From JAJQBJ01 sp964387095 (GTDB lineage Bacteria > Bacillota > Clostridia > Oscillospirales > Oscillospiraceae): a DNA stretch of 46,308 bases. The notes under the pieces are model-generated. The model saw only the letters and a list, made by a program, of their open reading frames with translations. It searched no databases and had not been told where the DNA came from. The DNA lies in assembly GCA_964387095.1 (NCBI GenBank), contig CAYLVH010000004.1, positions 1-46,308 of the forward strand, written 5' to 3'. Each line of letters starts with the position of its first letter. Position 1 is the first letter of the stretch. A program made the position numbers and the translations under genes. This document shows, piece by piece, positions 25,495-34,351 of this stretch.

Positions 25495-26742
25495 ATGGCA
25501 AAAAATGAAAACAGCAGGGGAGTATACTGCTCCTTCTGTGGCAAAAGTCAGGACCAGGTCAGCCGTCTGATTGCCGGTCCCGGCGCATATATTTGCAACG
25601 AGTGTGTGAAGGTCTGCCTTGAAATCCTCTCCGATGATGTGGATAGCGAGGGTCTGGGTTCCTCCCCGGAGATTCCGGGTGAAATTCCGGAACCCCGGGA
25701 GATCAAGGCTGTTTTGGATCAGTATGTCATCGGTCAGGAGCGGGCTAAGGTTGCTCTGTCAGTGGCTGTTTATAACCACTATAAGCGCATCTACTATGGT
25801 GGAGATGAAGATATCGAGCTGCAAAAGAGCAATATCCTGCTCATGGGACCCACTGGCTGCGGCAAAACCTTGATTGCCCAGACCCTGGCCCGGATTTTGA
25901 AGGTGCCCTTCGCCATTGCCGATGCCACCACCTTGACTGAGGCGGGCTATGTGGGTGACGATGTAGAAAATATCCTCCTCCGGCTGGTACAGGCTGCCGA
26001 CTATGATATCGAGCTGGCTGAGCGGGGCATCATTTATATTGATGAGATGGATAAAATCGCAAGAAAGAGCGAAAATACTTCTATCACCCGAGATGTCTCC
26101 GGCGAGGGTGTGCAGCAGGCGCTGCTGAAAATTCTGGAGGGCACGGTTGCCAATGTCCCCCCTCAGGGTGGAAGAAAGCATCCCCATCAGGAGTTTATCC
26201 AGATTGATACCAAGAACATTTTGTTCATCTGCGGCGGAGCCTTTGACGGCATCGAGAAGATTATTGAGAGCCGCCAGGACCGTTCCGGTCTGGGCTTTGG
26301 CGCGGCTGTTACCAGCAAAAAGGAGCGCAATGTGGGCAACATTATGAAGGATGTCCAGCCCCATGACCTGCTGAAATTCGGCATTATCCCCGAGCTGGTG
26401 GGCCGTCTGCCAGTCCTGACCACCTTGGAATCCCTGGATGAGGATGCCCTGGTCCGCATCTTGACCGAGCCAAAGAACGCATTGGTCAAGCAGTACGAGA
26501 AGCTGTTCAAGTACGACCATGTTGAGCTGTGCTTTGAGCCGGAGGCGCTGAGAGAAGTGGCCCGCCAGGCCGTGGAGCGGGGCATCGGTGCCCGAGGTCT
26601 TCGCGCCATTCTGGAGGACACCATGACTGAGCTGATGTTCAATGTCCCCTCTGACCACACTGTGTCCAAGGTCACGATTACAAAGGACTGCATTTCTAAA
26701 GGGGGGCAGCCTGTCATTGAACATCGGGAACAGGCGTCATAA
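25495..26742 (+). CDS. clpX: ATP-dependent Clp protease ATP-binding subunit ClpX
   Basis: 415 residues, AAA+ unfoldase for ClpP. The ATG at 25495 follows AGAGGAAG and gives the usual N-terminus; an upstream in-frame start would overlap the hairpin. The N-terminal zinc domain has Cys12, Cys15, Cys34 and Cys37. Walker A is GPTGCGKT and Walker B is IIYIDEMDKIA; RDVSGEGVQQALLKILEG and the sensor 2 region GIGARGLRAILED are present. An IGF-like ClpP-docking loop lies near RSGLGFGAA. Confidence 0.98.
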   Translation: MAKNENSRGVYCSFCGKSQDQVSRLIAGPGAYICNECVKVCLEILSDDVDSEGLGSSPEIPGEIPEPREIKAVLDQYVIGQERAKVALSVAVYNHYKRIYYGGDEDIELQKSNILLMGPTGCGKTLIAQTLARILKVPFAIADATTLTEAGYVGDDVENILLRLVQAADYDIELAERGIIYIDEMDKIARKSENTSITRDVSGEGVQQALLKILEGTVANVPPQGGRKHPHQEFIQIDTKNILFICGGAFDGIEKIIESRQDRSGLGFGAAVTSKKERNVGNIMKDVQPHDLLKFGIIPELVGRLPVLTTLESLDEDALVRILTEPKNALVKQYEKLFKYDHVELCFEPEALREVARQAVERGIGARGLRAILEDTMTELMFNVPSDHTVSKVTITKDCISKGGQPVIEHREQAS

Positions 26743-26823
26743 AAAGCCTGCAAGCCGTTCATGCCGTATATTAGTATGAGAGGTACGAGTGGGTCAAACT
26801 GCCCGGTTATAGAATGATAATTT

Positions 26824-26866
26824 GCCGCGCAGATATAGCCCGGAGCTGTATCTGTGCGGCCTTTTT
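26824..26866 (+). terminator. Strong hairpin with T run just before lon
   Basis: Arms 26824-26839 and 26845-26860 pair over 16 bp (two G-T pairs), loop CCGGA, followed by CTTTTTCC. It has the form of an intrinsic terminator for clpX, yet only 22 bases separate it from the lon start codon, so lon must be read through it or from a promoter between 26743 and 26823. Confidence 0.88.
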
Positions 26867-26888
26867 CCTTGAAAGGAACCTATTGTAT

Positions 26889-29285
26889 ATGGAATACGAA
26901 GCAAATGTCAAAACCATGCCGGCCATAGCCTTGCGGGGAATTACCATCTTCCCGGGGATGATTCTGCACTTTGATGTGGGCCGGGAGGCGTCCATTCGCG
27001 CTCTGGATGAGGCCATGGAAACCGATCAGTCTGTTTTCCTGGTGGCGCAAAAGGACTTGGCCGTGGAGCATCCCGGCCTGAAAGACCTCTGCAACGTGGG
27101 CACCATCGCAAATGTGCAGCAGATCCTGCGCCTGCCCGGTAACAATGCCCGGGTCATGGTGGAGGGGAAGGAGCGGGGTATGATCGTCGCCCTGCACCAG
27201 GAAAAACCCTACCTGTTGGCCTCTGTGGAAGAGCTCCCCGCTCCGGAAATGCCGGAGCACAACTCCCCCCGGGTGGAAGCTCTGGTCCGCCAGACCTATG
27301 AGCTGTTCGAGAAATACAGCGAGTTGGCCGACAAGGTTGCCCCTGATGTGATTCTCACCGTCATGGGTATCACTGAGCCAGGGTATCTGGCCGACTTTAT
27401 TACTCAGAATATTGTCCTCCGGGGAGAAGACAAGCAGGCCATCCTGGACGAGCTGAAGCCCATCCGCCGTCTGACCAAGTTGAATCAGCTGCTTCGCCGG
27501 GAGATCCGCATTCAGGAAATGGATCAGCAGCTGCAAAACAAGGTGAAGGAGCGCATGAATGACTCCCAGCGGGACTACTATTTGCGGGAGCAGCTGAAGG
27601 TGATTCAGGAGGAGCTGGGCGAGGACGAGGACCATGAGATTGCCGACTATCGCAAGAAAATCGCCGGGGCCAAGCTGCCCGAGGAAGTGGAGAAGAAGCT
27701 GCTCAAGGAGCTGCGCCGGCTGGAGAAACAGCCCTTTGGCTCCTCTGAGGCGGGGGTCATCCGGAACTACCTGGATATCTGCCTGGAGCTGCCATGGAAA
27801 AAGAAGTCCAAGGAGCGGGTCAACGTGGCCCAGGCCAGAAAAATCTTGGATGCTGACCATGAAGGGCTGGAGAAGGTCAAGGAGCGCATCCTGGAGTTCA
27901 TCGCCGTAAAGCAGCTGGCTCCCCAGCTGAAGGGCCAGATTATCTGCCTCTACGGTCCTCCCGGTGTGGGCAAGACCTCCATCGCCACCTCCGTGGCCAA
28001 GGCCATGAACCGGAAAATGGCCCGTGTGTCCCTGGGCGGCATCCATGATGAGGCCGAGATCCGTGGCCACCGCAAGACCTATGTGGGCGCCATGCCGGGC
28101 CGGATTATCACCGCCATCAATCAGGCGGGCACCTGCAATCCGCTGATCCTGCTGGACGAGATTGACAAGGTGGGCTCTGACGGCCGCAGCGATCCCGCCT
28201 CCGCTTTGCTGGAGGTCTTGGATGCGGAGCAGAATTCCACCTTCCGGGATAATTTTATCGAGTTGCCCTTCGACCTGTCCGACGTGCTGTTTATCACCAC
28301 GGCCAACGATCTCTCCCCCATTCCCAGGCCCTTGCTGGACCGCATGGAGGTCATTGAGCTGGTCAGCTATACCGACGCGGAGAAGCTGCGCATTGCAAAG
28401 AACCATTTGATCCCCCGGGAGTTGGAGCGCCATGGCCTGAAGAAGAGCCAGCTGCGCCTGACGGACGATGCCATCCGGGAGATGATCACCGCCTATACCA
28501 GGGAATCCGGCGTCCGCCGCCTGGAGCAGGAGATCGCAACCCTGTGCCGCAAGGCGGCCATGCTCATTGTCTCTGAGGAGGTGAGCAAGATCACCATCAA
28601 CGGGGATAATCTGGAGACGTATCTGGGCACCCGGAAATATACCCCTGAAAAGCTGGCCTCCGCGCCCATTGTGGGTGTGGTCAACGGCCTGGCCTGGACA
28701 AGCGTGGGCGGCGAACTGTTGGAGGTTGAGGTCAACACCATGCCCGGCTCCGGTAAGATCGAGCTGACCGGCAACCTGGGCCAGGTTATGAAGGAGTCCT
28801 GCCAGGCAGCCCTTTCCTGCATCCGCAGTAGGGCAAAGGATCTGGGCATCGATCCGGATTTCTATAAAAATACAGATATTCACGTTCACTTCCCTGAGGG
28901 GGCTGTCCCCAAGGACGGTCCCTCCGCCGGCGTCACTATCACCACTGCCATAGTCTCCGCTCTGACCGGGACTTCGGTGCGCAATGACATTGCCATGACC
29001 GGCGAAGTGACCCTGCGGGGCCGGGTCCTGGCCATTGGCGGGCTCCGGGAAAAGACCATGGCCGCCTACCGCAACGGCATCCACACCGTCATCATTCCGG
29101 CGGAGAATGAGAAGGATCTGGCCGATATTGACCAGACTGTCCGGAGCGCCCTGCGCTTTGTCATGTCCGAGCAGGTGGATCAGGTGCTGGCCGAGGCCCT
29201 GGTGAGTAAAACCGCAGTGGAAAGCCGGAGCAGCGTGACCGGTAAACGGGAGAGCGCCGCAGCCGAAGTCAGTGTGAACGCATAA
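26889..29285 (+). CDS. lon: ATP-dependent Lon protease
   Basis: 798 residues from ATG 26889 (GAAAGGA about 11 bases upstream; an in-frame ATG at 26814 lies inside the terminator region and is rejected). The N-terminal LON substrate domain begins MPAIALRGITIFPGMILHFDVGR, split over its first strands. Walker A is GPPGVGKTS from residue 356. Walker B is LILLDEIDKVG. The serine-lysine dyad is Ser679 (PKDGPSAGVT) and Lys722 (GGLREK), exactly the family positions. Lon degrades damaged and regulatory proteins. It is followed by ysxC as in Bacillus (lonA-ysxC). Confidence 0.98.
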   Translation: MEYEANVKTMPAIALRGITIFPGMILHFDVGREASIRALDEAMETDQSVFLVAQKDLAVEHPGLKDLCNVGTIANVQQILRLPGNNARVMVEGKERGMIVALHQEKPYLLASVEELPAPEMPEHNSPRVEALVRQTYELFEKYSELADKVAPDVILTVMGITEPGYLADFITQNIVLRGEDKQAILDELKPIRRLTKLNQLLRREIRIQEMDQQLQNKVKERMNDSQRDYYLREQLKVIQEELGEDEDHEIADYRKKIAGAKLPEEVEKKLLKELRRLEKQPFGSSEAGVIRNYLDICLELPWKKKSKERVNVAQARKILDADHEGLEKVKERILEFIAVKQLAPQLKGQIICLYGPPGVGKTSIATSVAKAMNRKMARVSLGGIHDEAEIRGHRKTYVGAMPGRIITAINQAGTCNPLILLDEIDKVGSDGRSDPASALLEVLDAEQNSTFRDNFIELPFDLSDVLFITTANDLSPIPRPLLDRMEVIELVSYTDAEKLRIAKNHLIPRELERHGLKKSQLRLTDDAIREMITAYTRESGVRRLEQEIATLCRKAAMLIVSEEVSKITINGDNLETYLGTRKYTPEKLASAPIVGVVNGLAWTSVGGELLEVEVNTMPGSGKIELTGNLGQVMKESCQAALSCIRSRAKDLGIDPDFYKNTDIHVHFPEGAVPKDGPSAGVTITTAIVSALTGTSVRNDIAMTGEVTLRGRVLAIGGLREKTMAAYRNGIHTVIIPAENEKDLADIDQTVRSALRFVMSEQVDQVLAEALVSKTAVESRSSVTGKRESAAAEVSVNA

Positions 29286-29296
29286 GGAGAAGCGCT

Positions 29297-29899
29297 ATGA
29301 ACTTCAATCAAGTGGAATTTGTCCTCTCCGCCGCCTCCAAAAAGGATTTTATTCACAACGATCTGCCGCAGGTGGCCTTTGCGGGCCGCTCTAACGTGGG
29401 AAAATCCTCCACCATCAATCGGATTCTGAACCGGAAGAACTTCGCGCGGGTGGGTTCTGCTCCGGGGAAGACGGCTCATGTGAATTATTTCCTGATTGAC
29501 AAACAGATGTACCTGGTGGACCTCCCCGGCTATGGCTATGCCAAGGTATCCAAGGCGGAGAAGGAACGCTGGGCTAGGCTGATGGAGAGCTATTTTGGAG
29601 ACCCTGAAACCATTGACGTGGGGGTTATGATCGTAGACGCCCGCCACAAGCCCAATGCCAACGATGTCACTATGGCGGAGTGGTTCAAAAACACGGGCGC
29701 GCCCCTGATCGTGGTTGCCAACAAGCTGGACAAGCTGAAAAAGAGCGAGATCGAGCCGAACCTGAAAACCATCCGGGATACCCTGGAGCTGGACGAAACC
29801 GTGCGGTTGATCCCCTTCTCTGCGGAGAAGGGGACCGGCCGGCAGGAGTTGGTGGACGCGATTTTAGAGCTGGCCGGATTGGCGGATACAGCAGGATAA
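29297..29899 (+). CDS. ysxC: Ribosome biogenesis GTP-binding protein YsxC/EngB
   Basis: 200 residues, TrmE-Era-type small GTPase involved in 50S assembly. G1 is GRSNVGKSS, the G2 region is GSAPGKTAHVNYF, G3 is DLPGYGYAKV and G4 is NKLDKLKK. SAEKGTG is G5. The order lon-ysxC is conserved in Firmicutes. It starts 11 bases after lon with AAGGAGAAG, so both are one operon. Confidence 0.96.
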   Translation: MNFNQVEFVLSAASKKDFIHNDLPQVAFAGRSNVGKSSTINRILNRKNFARVGSAPGKTAHVNYFLIDKQMYLVDLPGYGYAKVSKAEKERWARLMESYFGDPETIDVGVMIVDARHKPNANDVTMAEWFKNTGAPLIVVANKLDKLKKSEIEPNLKTIRDTLELDETVRLIPFSAEKGTGRQELVDAILELAGLADTAG

Positions 29900-29905
29900 A
29901 ACCAT

Positions 29906-29937
29906 ACCGTGCACGGAATTTTCTGTGCACGGTTTCT
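29906..29937 (+). terminator. Terminator after ysxC
   Basis: A 12-bp stem (29906-29917 with 29922-29933, one G-T pair), short loop, then TTCTT. Confidence 0.85.
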
Positions 29938-29965
29938 TGCATGATGCGGTGGAGATTTGTATAAT
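29937..29965 (+). promoter_or_regulatory. Promoter of the zinc-ribbon gene
   Basis: TTGCAT (29937-29942), exactly 17 bases, TATAAT (29960-29965). It abuts the ysxC terminator and starts transcription about 30 bases before the gene. Confidence 0.85.
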
Positions 29966-30002
29966 AGAAACAGTAAGTCAAAAAGAAAGGACGGGATTTC
30001 AG

Positions 30003-30632
30003 ATGAAGGAGAAAACCCGAACCATAGGTTATATCTGCCCTCAGTGCCGCCAGTCGGTGATCGTGGAGCGGACGGTATTTTCCCTCTGTGCCTCCAAGAC
30101 TCAGGTGGTCTGCCCCTGCGGAAAGTCCATCCTGACCATCCACCCAGATGAAACCGAGTTCAAGCTCAGTGTGCTCTGCGCCTTCTGCAAAAAGGAGCAC
30201 AGCGCTGTGGTGCCCCAACAGGCCTTCCTCCATCAGAAGGCCATCTCCATGGCCTGTCCAGTGTCTGGCCTGGACTGCTGCTATGTGGGAGAGGAGCAGC
30301 CGGTGTTTGCCGCCATGAAGCGGCTGGAAGAGGCCATGGATCAGGTGGATGAGCAGAAGGGGGAGATGGAGGAGAATGGAGAGAAGGAGCCTGGCGCTTT
30401 CCTGAATGATCTGGTCATGAGGGAGGTTCTGGAGGAGGTTAAGGACATCGCGGGTCGTGGCGGCATCTCCTGTCAGTGCGGCAGCCAGAAGTGGCGGATC
30501 CGGATTCATTATTCATCCCTGGAGCTGGTCTGTGCCCATTGCGGCGGCAGCCTGAGGATTCCCGCCGCCACCCAGAGCGATATCACCGATATCTGCTGCA
30601 AGGACAAGCTGGTGATTCGCAAGGGTGGATAA
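30003..30632 (+). CDS. Multi-zinc-ribbon protein of unknown function
   Basis: 209 residues from ATG 30003 (AAAGAAAGGA upstream). Six Cys clusters look like paired zinc knuckles: CPQC near the N-terminus, CPCGK, CAFC, a CPVSGLDCC stretch, then CQCG and CAHCGG near the C-terminus. A charged helical insert rich in Glu and Lys (about 100-140) lies between the two halves. No enzyme motif is seen. The layout suggests a zinc-stabilised scaffold or nucleic-acid-binding protein. It is monocistronic. I do not recognise a named family. Confidence 0.8.
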   Translation: MKEKTRTIGYICPQCRQSVIVERTVFSLCASKTQVVCPCGKSILTIHPDETEFKLSVLCAFCKKEHSAVVPQQAFLHQKAISMACPVSGLDCCYVGEEQPVFAAMKRLEEAMDQVDEQKGEMEENGEKEPGAFLNDLVMREVLEEVKDIAGRGGISCQCGSQKWRIRIHYSSLELVCAHCGGSLRIPAATQSDITDICCKDKLVIRKGG

Positions 30633-30778
30633 AAGGAAGAAATGGTATAGAGGTTGCAAAGGATACTTACATGACAAACCTCATGGGGTTGCAGACCCTG
30701 CTCTGACACCCTGGCCGTGTTCAAATGGGTGCCCAAATTGGTGCGGGAAAAATCGCAAAAGTGGGTGCGGAATGACGA
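30633..30778. other. Spacer before the guaB promoter
   Basis: No gene is supported. The stretch contains near-repeated words (AAATGGGTGCCC, AAATTGGTGCGG, AAAGTGGGTGCGG) that give a loose tandem pattern at about 30721-30770. I could not assign them. Confidence 0.4.
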
Positions 30779-30808
30779 TTGACATTCTCTGGAAGCTTGG
30801 GTTATAAT
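30779..30808 (+). promoter_or_regulatory. Promoter of guaB
   Basis: TTGACA (30779-30784) and TATAAT (30803-30808), spacer 18; a second TATAAT lies at 30811-30816. No purine (PurR or xpt-type) riboswitch was recognised in the 65-base leader. Confidence 0.8.
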
Positions 30809-30880
30809 GATATAATCAAATTTGTACCCGCTTTTGTGGGAAAAGCGAAAGAGATTTCTTGAAATTGGAGGCAGAGTGAT

Positions 30881-32392
30881 ATGGCATTTATTTATTCCGA
30901 ACCGTCCCATACCTTTAGCGAATACCTGCTGATCCCCGGCTATTCCAGTGAAGACTGCATCCCTGACCGCGTCAGTCTGAAGACCCCCCTGGTCAAGTTC
31001 AAAAAGGGCGAGGAACCCGCAATTTCTATGAATATCCCCATGACCTCCGCCATCATGCAGTCCGTCTCCAACGACACCCTGGCCGTTGCCCTGGCCCGCG
31101 AGGGTGGCGTTTCTTTCATCTATGGGTCCCAGACTATTGAGCAGGAGGCTGCCATGGTTGCTAAAGTCAAGGCCTATAAGGCGGGCTTTGTGGAGTCTGA
31201 CTCCAACCTGACCCCTGAAAATACCCTGGCTGACGTGCTGGCGCTGAAGGAGGAAACCGGCCACTCCACCGTGGCCATCACCGATGACGGCACCGCTCAT
31301 GGAAAGCTGTTGGGCATTGTGGCAAGCCGGGATTACCGCATCTCCCGCATGAGCTTAGATACTAAGATCGCCACCTTTATGACTACGCTGGACAAGTTGG
31401 TTGTGGCCCCCAAGGATACCTCCCTGAAGGAGGCAAATAATATTATCTGGGACAACAAGATCAACACTCTGCCCATTGTGGACGAAGCAGGTAAGCTGGT
31501 CTACCTGGTCTTCCGCAAGGATTATGCTGCGCATAAGGAATATCCCCTGGAACTGTTGGATGCTAGGAAGCGCTATGTGGTGGGTGCCGGTATCAATACC
31601 CGGGACTATGCCCAGCGGGTACCCGCCCTGCTGGAGGCGGGCGTGGATGTGCTCTGCATTGACTCCTCTGAGGGCTTCTCCTGTTGGCAGCAGAGGACCC
31701 TGGCCTGGATCCGGGAGAATTACGGCGACTCTGTGAAGGTGGGCGCCGGCAACGTGGTGGATGCCGAGGGCTTCCGCTTCCTGGCTGACTGCGGAGCGGA
31801 CTTTGTTAAGGTGGGCATTGGCGGTGGCTCCATCTGCATCACCCGTGAGCAGAAGGGCATTGGCCGGGGACAGGCCACTGCCTTGATCGATGTCTGCCAG
31901 GAACGTGATCGCTATTATCAGGAGACTGGCGTTTATATCCCCGTCTGCTCCGACGGCGGCATCGTCCATGACTATCATATCACCCTGGCACTGGCCATGG
32001 GCGCGGATTTTTTGATGCTGGGCCGTTACTTTGCCCGCTTTGATGAGTCCCCCACCAACATCGTTCGCATCAACGGCAACTATATGAAGGAGTATTGGGG
32101 GGAAGGCTCCGCCCGTGCCCGCAATTGGCAGCGCTACGACCTGGGCGGCTCCGCCAAGCTGAGCTTTGTGGAGGGCGTTGACTCCTATGTGCCCTATGCA
32201 GGTTCCCTAAAGGATAATGTCACCGAGTCCCTGTATAAGGTGCGCTCCACCATGTGCAACTGCGGTGCCCTGACCATTCCTGAGCTTCAGAAGAAGGCCA
32301 AGCTGACCTTGGTCTCCGCCACCTCCATCGTGGAGGGCGGCGCACACGATGTCCTCCTAAAGGATAGCGGCGGCGCTGGCATCAATAAGTAA
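30881..32392 (+). CDS. guaB: IMP dehydrogenase
   Basis: 503 residues. It oxidises IMP to XMP, the committed step to GMP. TTGGAGG precedes the ATG. The catalytic loop GGGSICITREQKGIGRGQATA holds the nucleophile Cys319. The two CBS domains are inserted at about 100-220 (STVAITDD, LPIVDEAGKLVYLVFR). VGAGINTRDYAQR and CIDSSEGFS are core blocks. It is of the divergent type seen in clostridia and Bacteroidetes (SAIMQSVSND in place of the classic SAAMDTVTE), so inhibitor response may differ from the Bacillus enzyme (inference). Confidence 0.95.
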   Translation: MAFIYSEPSHTFSEYLLIPGYSSEDCIPDRVSLKTPLVKFKKGEEPAISMNIPMTSAIMQSVSNDTLAVALAREGGVSFIYGSQTIEQEAAMVAKVKAYKAGFVESDSNLTPENTLADVLALKEETGHSTVAITDDGTAHGKLLGIVASRDYRISRMSLDTKIATFMTTLDKLVVAPKDTSLKEANNIIWDNKINTLPIVDEAGKLVYLVFRKDYAAHKEYPLELLDARKRYVVGAGINTRDYAQRVPALLEAGVDVLCIDSSEGFSCWQQRTLAWIRENYGDSVKVGAGNVVDAEGFRFLADCGADFVKVGIGGGSICITREQKGIGRGQATALIDVCQERDRYYQETGVYIPVCSDGGIVHDYHITLALAMGADFLMLGRYFARFDESPTNIVRINGNYMKEYWGEGSARARNWQRYDLGGSAKLSFVEGVDSYVPYAGSLKDNVTESLYKVRSTMCNCGALTIPELQKKAKLTLVSATSIVEGGAHDVLLKDSGGAGINK

Positions 32393-32419
32393 TTCGTAAT
32401 AACCTGATATTGCATATGC

Positions 32420-32668
32420 AGTGAGAAGGAGAAGTAACAGCGTATCCCCCTGGGCAGAGAGCCCCTGGCCGGTGAAAAGGGGAGAGGGGGTCCTGTGAAA
32501 TACACCTTTGAGCATCCGCCCCAACGGGAGACCCAGTAGGCGCGGACGGGCAGCCCGTTACAGCGGCGAGTCACGGACTCACTGAGGCAGTTCCCGCGAG
32601 GGCGCTGCGATTCAGAGGTGGTACAGCAAGAGATTTGCCCTCTGTCCCAAGGGACAGGGGGCTTTTTT
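32420..32668 (+). promoter_or_regulatory. Tyrosine T-box riboswitch
   Basis: Leader with T-box organisation. Stem I includes the AGTA element (about 32433-32436), an ATCCCCCT/AGGGGGT helix (near 32444-32451 and 32485-32491) and a specifier loop TGTGAAATACACC with codon TAC (Tyr) at 32501-32503. The T-box sequence AGAGGTGGTACAGCA lies at 32614-32628. The antiterminator forms CAGAGG (32613-32618) with CCTCTG (32639-32644). The competing terminator pairs 32637-32648 with 32651-32662, followed by six T residues. Uncharged tRNA-Tyr is expected to favour readthrough into the small membrane gene and tyrS. The tyrS gene downstream agrees with the specifier. Confidence 0.93.
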
Positions 32669-32681
32669 CAAGGAGAAAGAA

Positions 32682-33011
32682 ATGGACAGCGAAGAGGAAA
32701 GACGGCTTGCAAAGCTGCGAAAATGGGAAAAATGGCTGAGAGGCGGTGCAATGGCGGGGCTGTTGGTGGCCATTTTAGCAGGAGTGTTCGGAGGGATATC
32801 GCCCCTGGCCGCCTGTGTCACCGCTGGAGCGATGTTGGGGATCTTCCTGATCGCTTCTGGCATCCTGAATATGAGAATATCCGCCTTACTCCCGCCGCCG
32901 GAGAACCCCAAGCAGGATCCCCTGGTGAATCAGGCTATGTCCCTACTCTTCGGCGTGCTCATTCTAGCTCTATGTATTTTCGTGCTGATCCAGGCATTGA
33001 AATATAGATAG
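32682..33011 (+). CDS. Small three-pass membrane protein in the tyrosine T-box operon
   Basis: 109 residues, ATG 32682 with AGGAG at 32671-32675, directly after the T-box terminator. A charged, Arg/Lys/Glu-rich N-terminus (about 1-20) precedes three predicted membrane segments (about 22-43, 44-66 and 85-106). No family motif is recognised. It lies 42 bases before tyrS and shares its control. It could be a transporter-related or regulatory small protein; the sequence alone does not tell. The coding status is supported by its ribosome site, spacing and hydropathy. Confidence 0.8.
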   Translation: MDSEEERRLAKLRKWEKWLRGGAMAGLLVAILAGVFGGISPLAACVTAGAMLGIFLIASGILNMRISALLPPPENPKQDPLVNQAMSLLFGVLILALCIFVLIQALKYR

Positions 33012-33053
33012 ATCAATCCGATAGCAAATTAATAATAAAGGAGAACAAAGAAA

Positions 33054-34277
33054 ATGACCCTGTATGAAGAACTGGTTGCCCGTGACCTGATTGCCCAGGT
33101 GACCAATGAGGAAAAAATCAAAGAAATGATCAACAGCGGCAAGGCCACTTTCTATATCGGCTTTGACTGCACTGCGGACAGCCTGACTGCCGGCCATTTT
33201 ATGGCCCTGACCCTGATGAAGCGTTTGCAGATGGCAGGCAACAAGCCCATCGCTCTGATCGGGGGCGGCACCACCATGATTGGCGACCCCTCGGGACGGA
33301 CGGATATGCGGAAGATGCTCACCAAGGAGGACATCGATCACAACGCGGAGTGCTTTAAGCGTCAGATGGAGCGCTTCATCGACTTCTCGAATAGAAAGGC
33401 GCTGATGATCAATAACGCTGATTGGTTGTTGAACCTGAACTATGTGGAGCTGCTCCGGGATGTGGGCGCCTGCTTCTCGGTGAACAACATGCTCCGGGCT
33501 GAGTGCTACAAGCAGCGCATGGAAAAGGGGTTGAGCTTCCTGGAGTTCAACTATATGATCATGCAGTCCTACGACTTTTACTACCTGTTCCGGCACTATG
33601 ACTGCAACATGCAGTTCGGCGGTGATGACCAGTGGTCCAATATGCTGGGAGGCACGGAGCTGATCCGCCGGAAGCTTGGCAAGGATGCCCACGCTATGAC
33701 CATTACCCTGCTGACCGACTCCCAGGGCAAGAAGATGGGCAAGACTGCCGGCAATGCCGTGTGGCTGGATCCCAATAAGACCTCACCATATGACTTCTAC
33801 CAGTACTGGCGGAACGTGGACGACGCAGACGTGCTCAAGTGCATCCGTATGCTGACCTTTCTGCCCATTGAGGAGATCGACAAGATGGACAGCTGGGAGG
33901 GCGCCCAATTGAACACCGCCAAGGCGATTTTGGCCTACGAGCTGACCAAGATGGTCCACGGCGAGGAAGAAGCCAACAAGGCCCAGGAAACCGCAAAGGC
34001 GCTGTTTTCCAAGGGCGGCAGCAGTGCGGATATGCCCGCCACCCAGCTGGCCGCAGAGGACTTTACGGATGGATCCATCGGCCTGCTGACCCTGATGGTC
34101 AAATGCGGCCTCTGCAAGAGCAACCGGGAAGCCCGTCAGTTGGTGACCAGCGGCAGCGTTTCTATCAACAATGAGAGGGTCACTGATGACAAGGCCAAAT
34201 TTGAAATCGCCCAGTTCCAGGGCGATGGCTTGGTCATCAAGAAGGGCAAGAAGGTCTATCATCGCGCAACCCTGTAA
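33054..34277 (+). CDS. tyrS: Tyrosyl-tRNA synthetase
   Basis: 407 residues, class I synthetase that attaches tyrosine to tRNA-Tyr. AAAGGAG precedes the ATG. The HIGH-type motif is within FDCTADSLTAGHF, and the KMSKS-type motif is KMGKT (SQGKKMGKTAGNAVWL). Tyrosine-site residues appear in GGDDQWSNMLGG. A C-terminal S4 RNA-binding domain (about 340-407, CKSNREARQLVTSGSVSINN) is present. It resembles the TyrZ-like class. Expression is under the T-box at 32420-32668. Confidence 0.97.
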   Translation: MTLYEELVARDLIAQVTNEEKIKEMINSGKATFYIGFDCTADSLTAGHFMALTLMKRLQMAGNKPIALIGGGTTMIGDPSGRTDMRKMLTKEDIDHNAECFKRQMERFIDFSNRKALMINNADWLLNLNYVELLRDVGACFSVNNMLRAECYKQRMEKGLSFLEFNYMIMQSYDFYYLFRHYDCNMQFGGDDQWSNMLGGTELIRRKLGKDAHAMTITLLTDSQGKKMGKTAGNAVWLDPNKTSPYDFYQYWRNVDDADVLKCIRMLTFLPIEEIDKMDSWEGAQLNTAKAILAYELTKMVHGEEEANKAQETAKALFSKGGSSADMPATQLAAEDFTDGSIGLLTLMVKCGLCKSNREARQLVTSGSVSINNERVTDDKAKFEIAQFQGDGLVIKKGKKVYHRATL

Positions 34278-34312
34278 TTTCGTACCCGCCCCAAAGCCGG
34301 TTTCCCCAAAAG

Positions 34313-34351
34313 AACAGCCGTCCCGGATTCATGTTCGGAGCGGCTGTTTTT
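34313..34351 (+). terminator. Terminator of tyrS
   Basis: AACAGCCG (34313-34320) pairs with CGGCTGTT (34341-34348), inner partial pairing, then TTTTT. Confidence 0.85.

Noticed and set aside
26791..26797. CtsR operator upstream of lon
   Set aside because: Only one GGTCAAA heptad is present; the second copy with the required spacing is absent.
26880..29084. 734-residue minus-strand open frame opposite lon
   Set aside because: Shadow of a confidently identified Lon protease; His/Gly/Leu-rich composition is typical of antisense frames in GC-rich genes.
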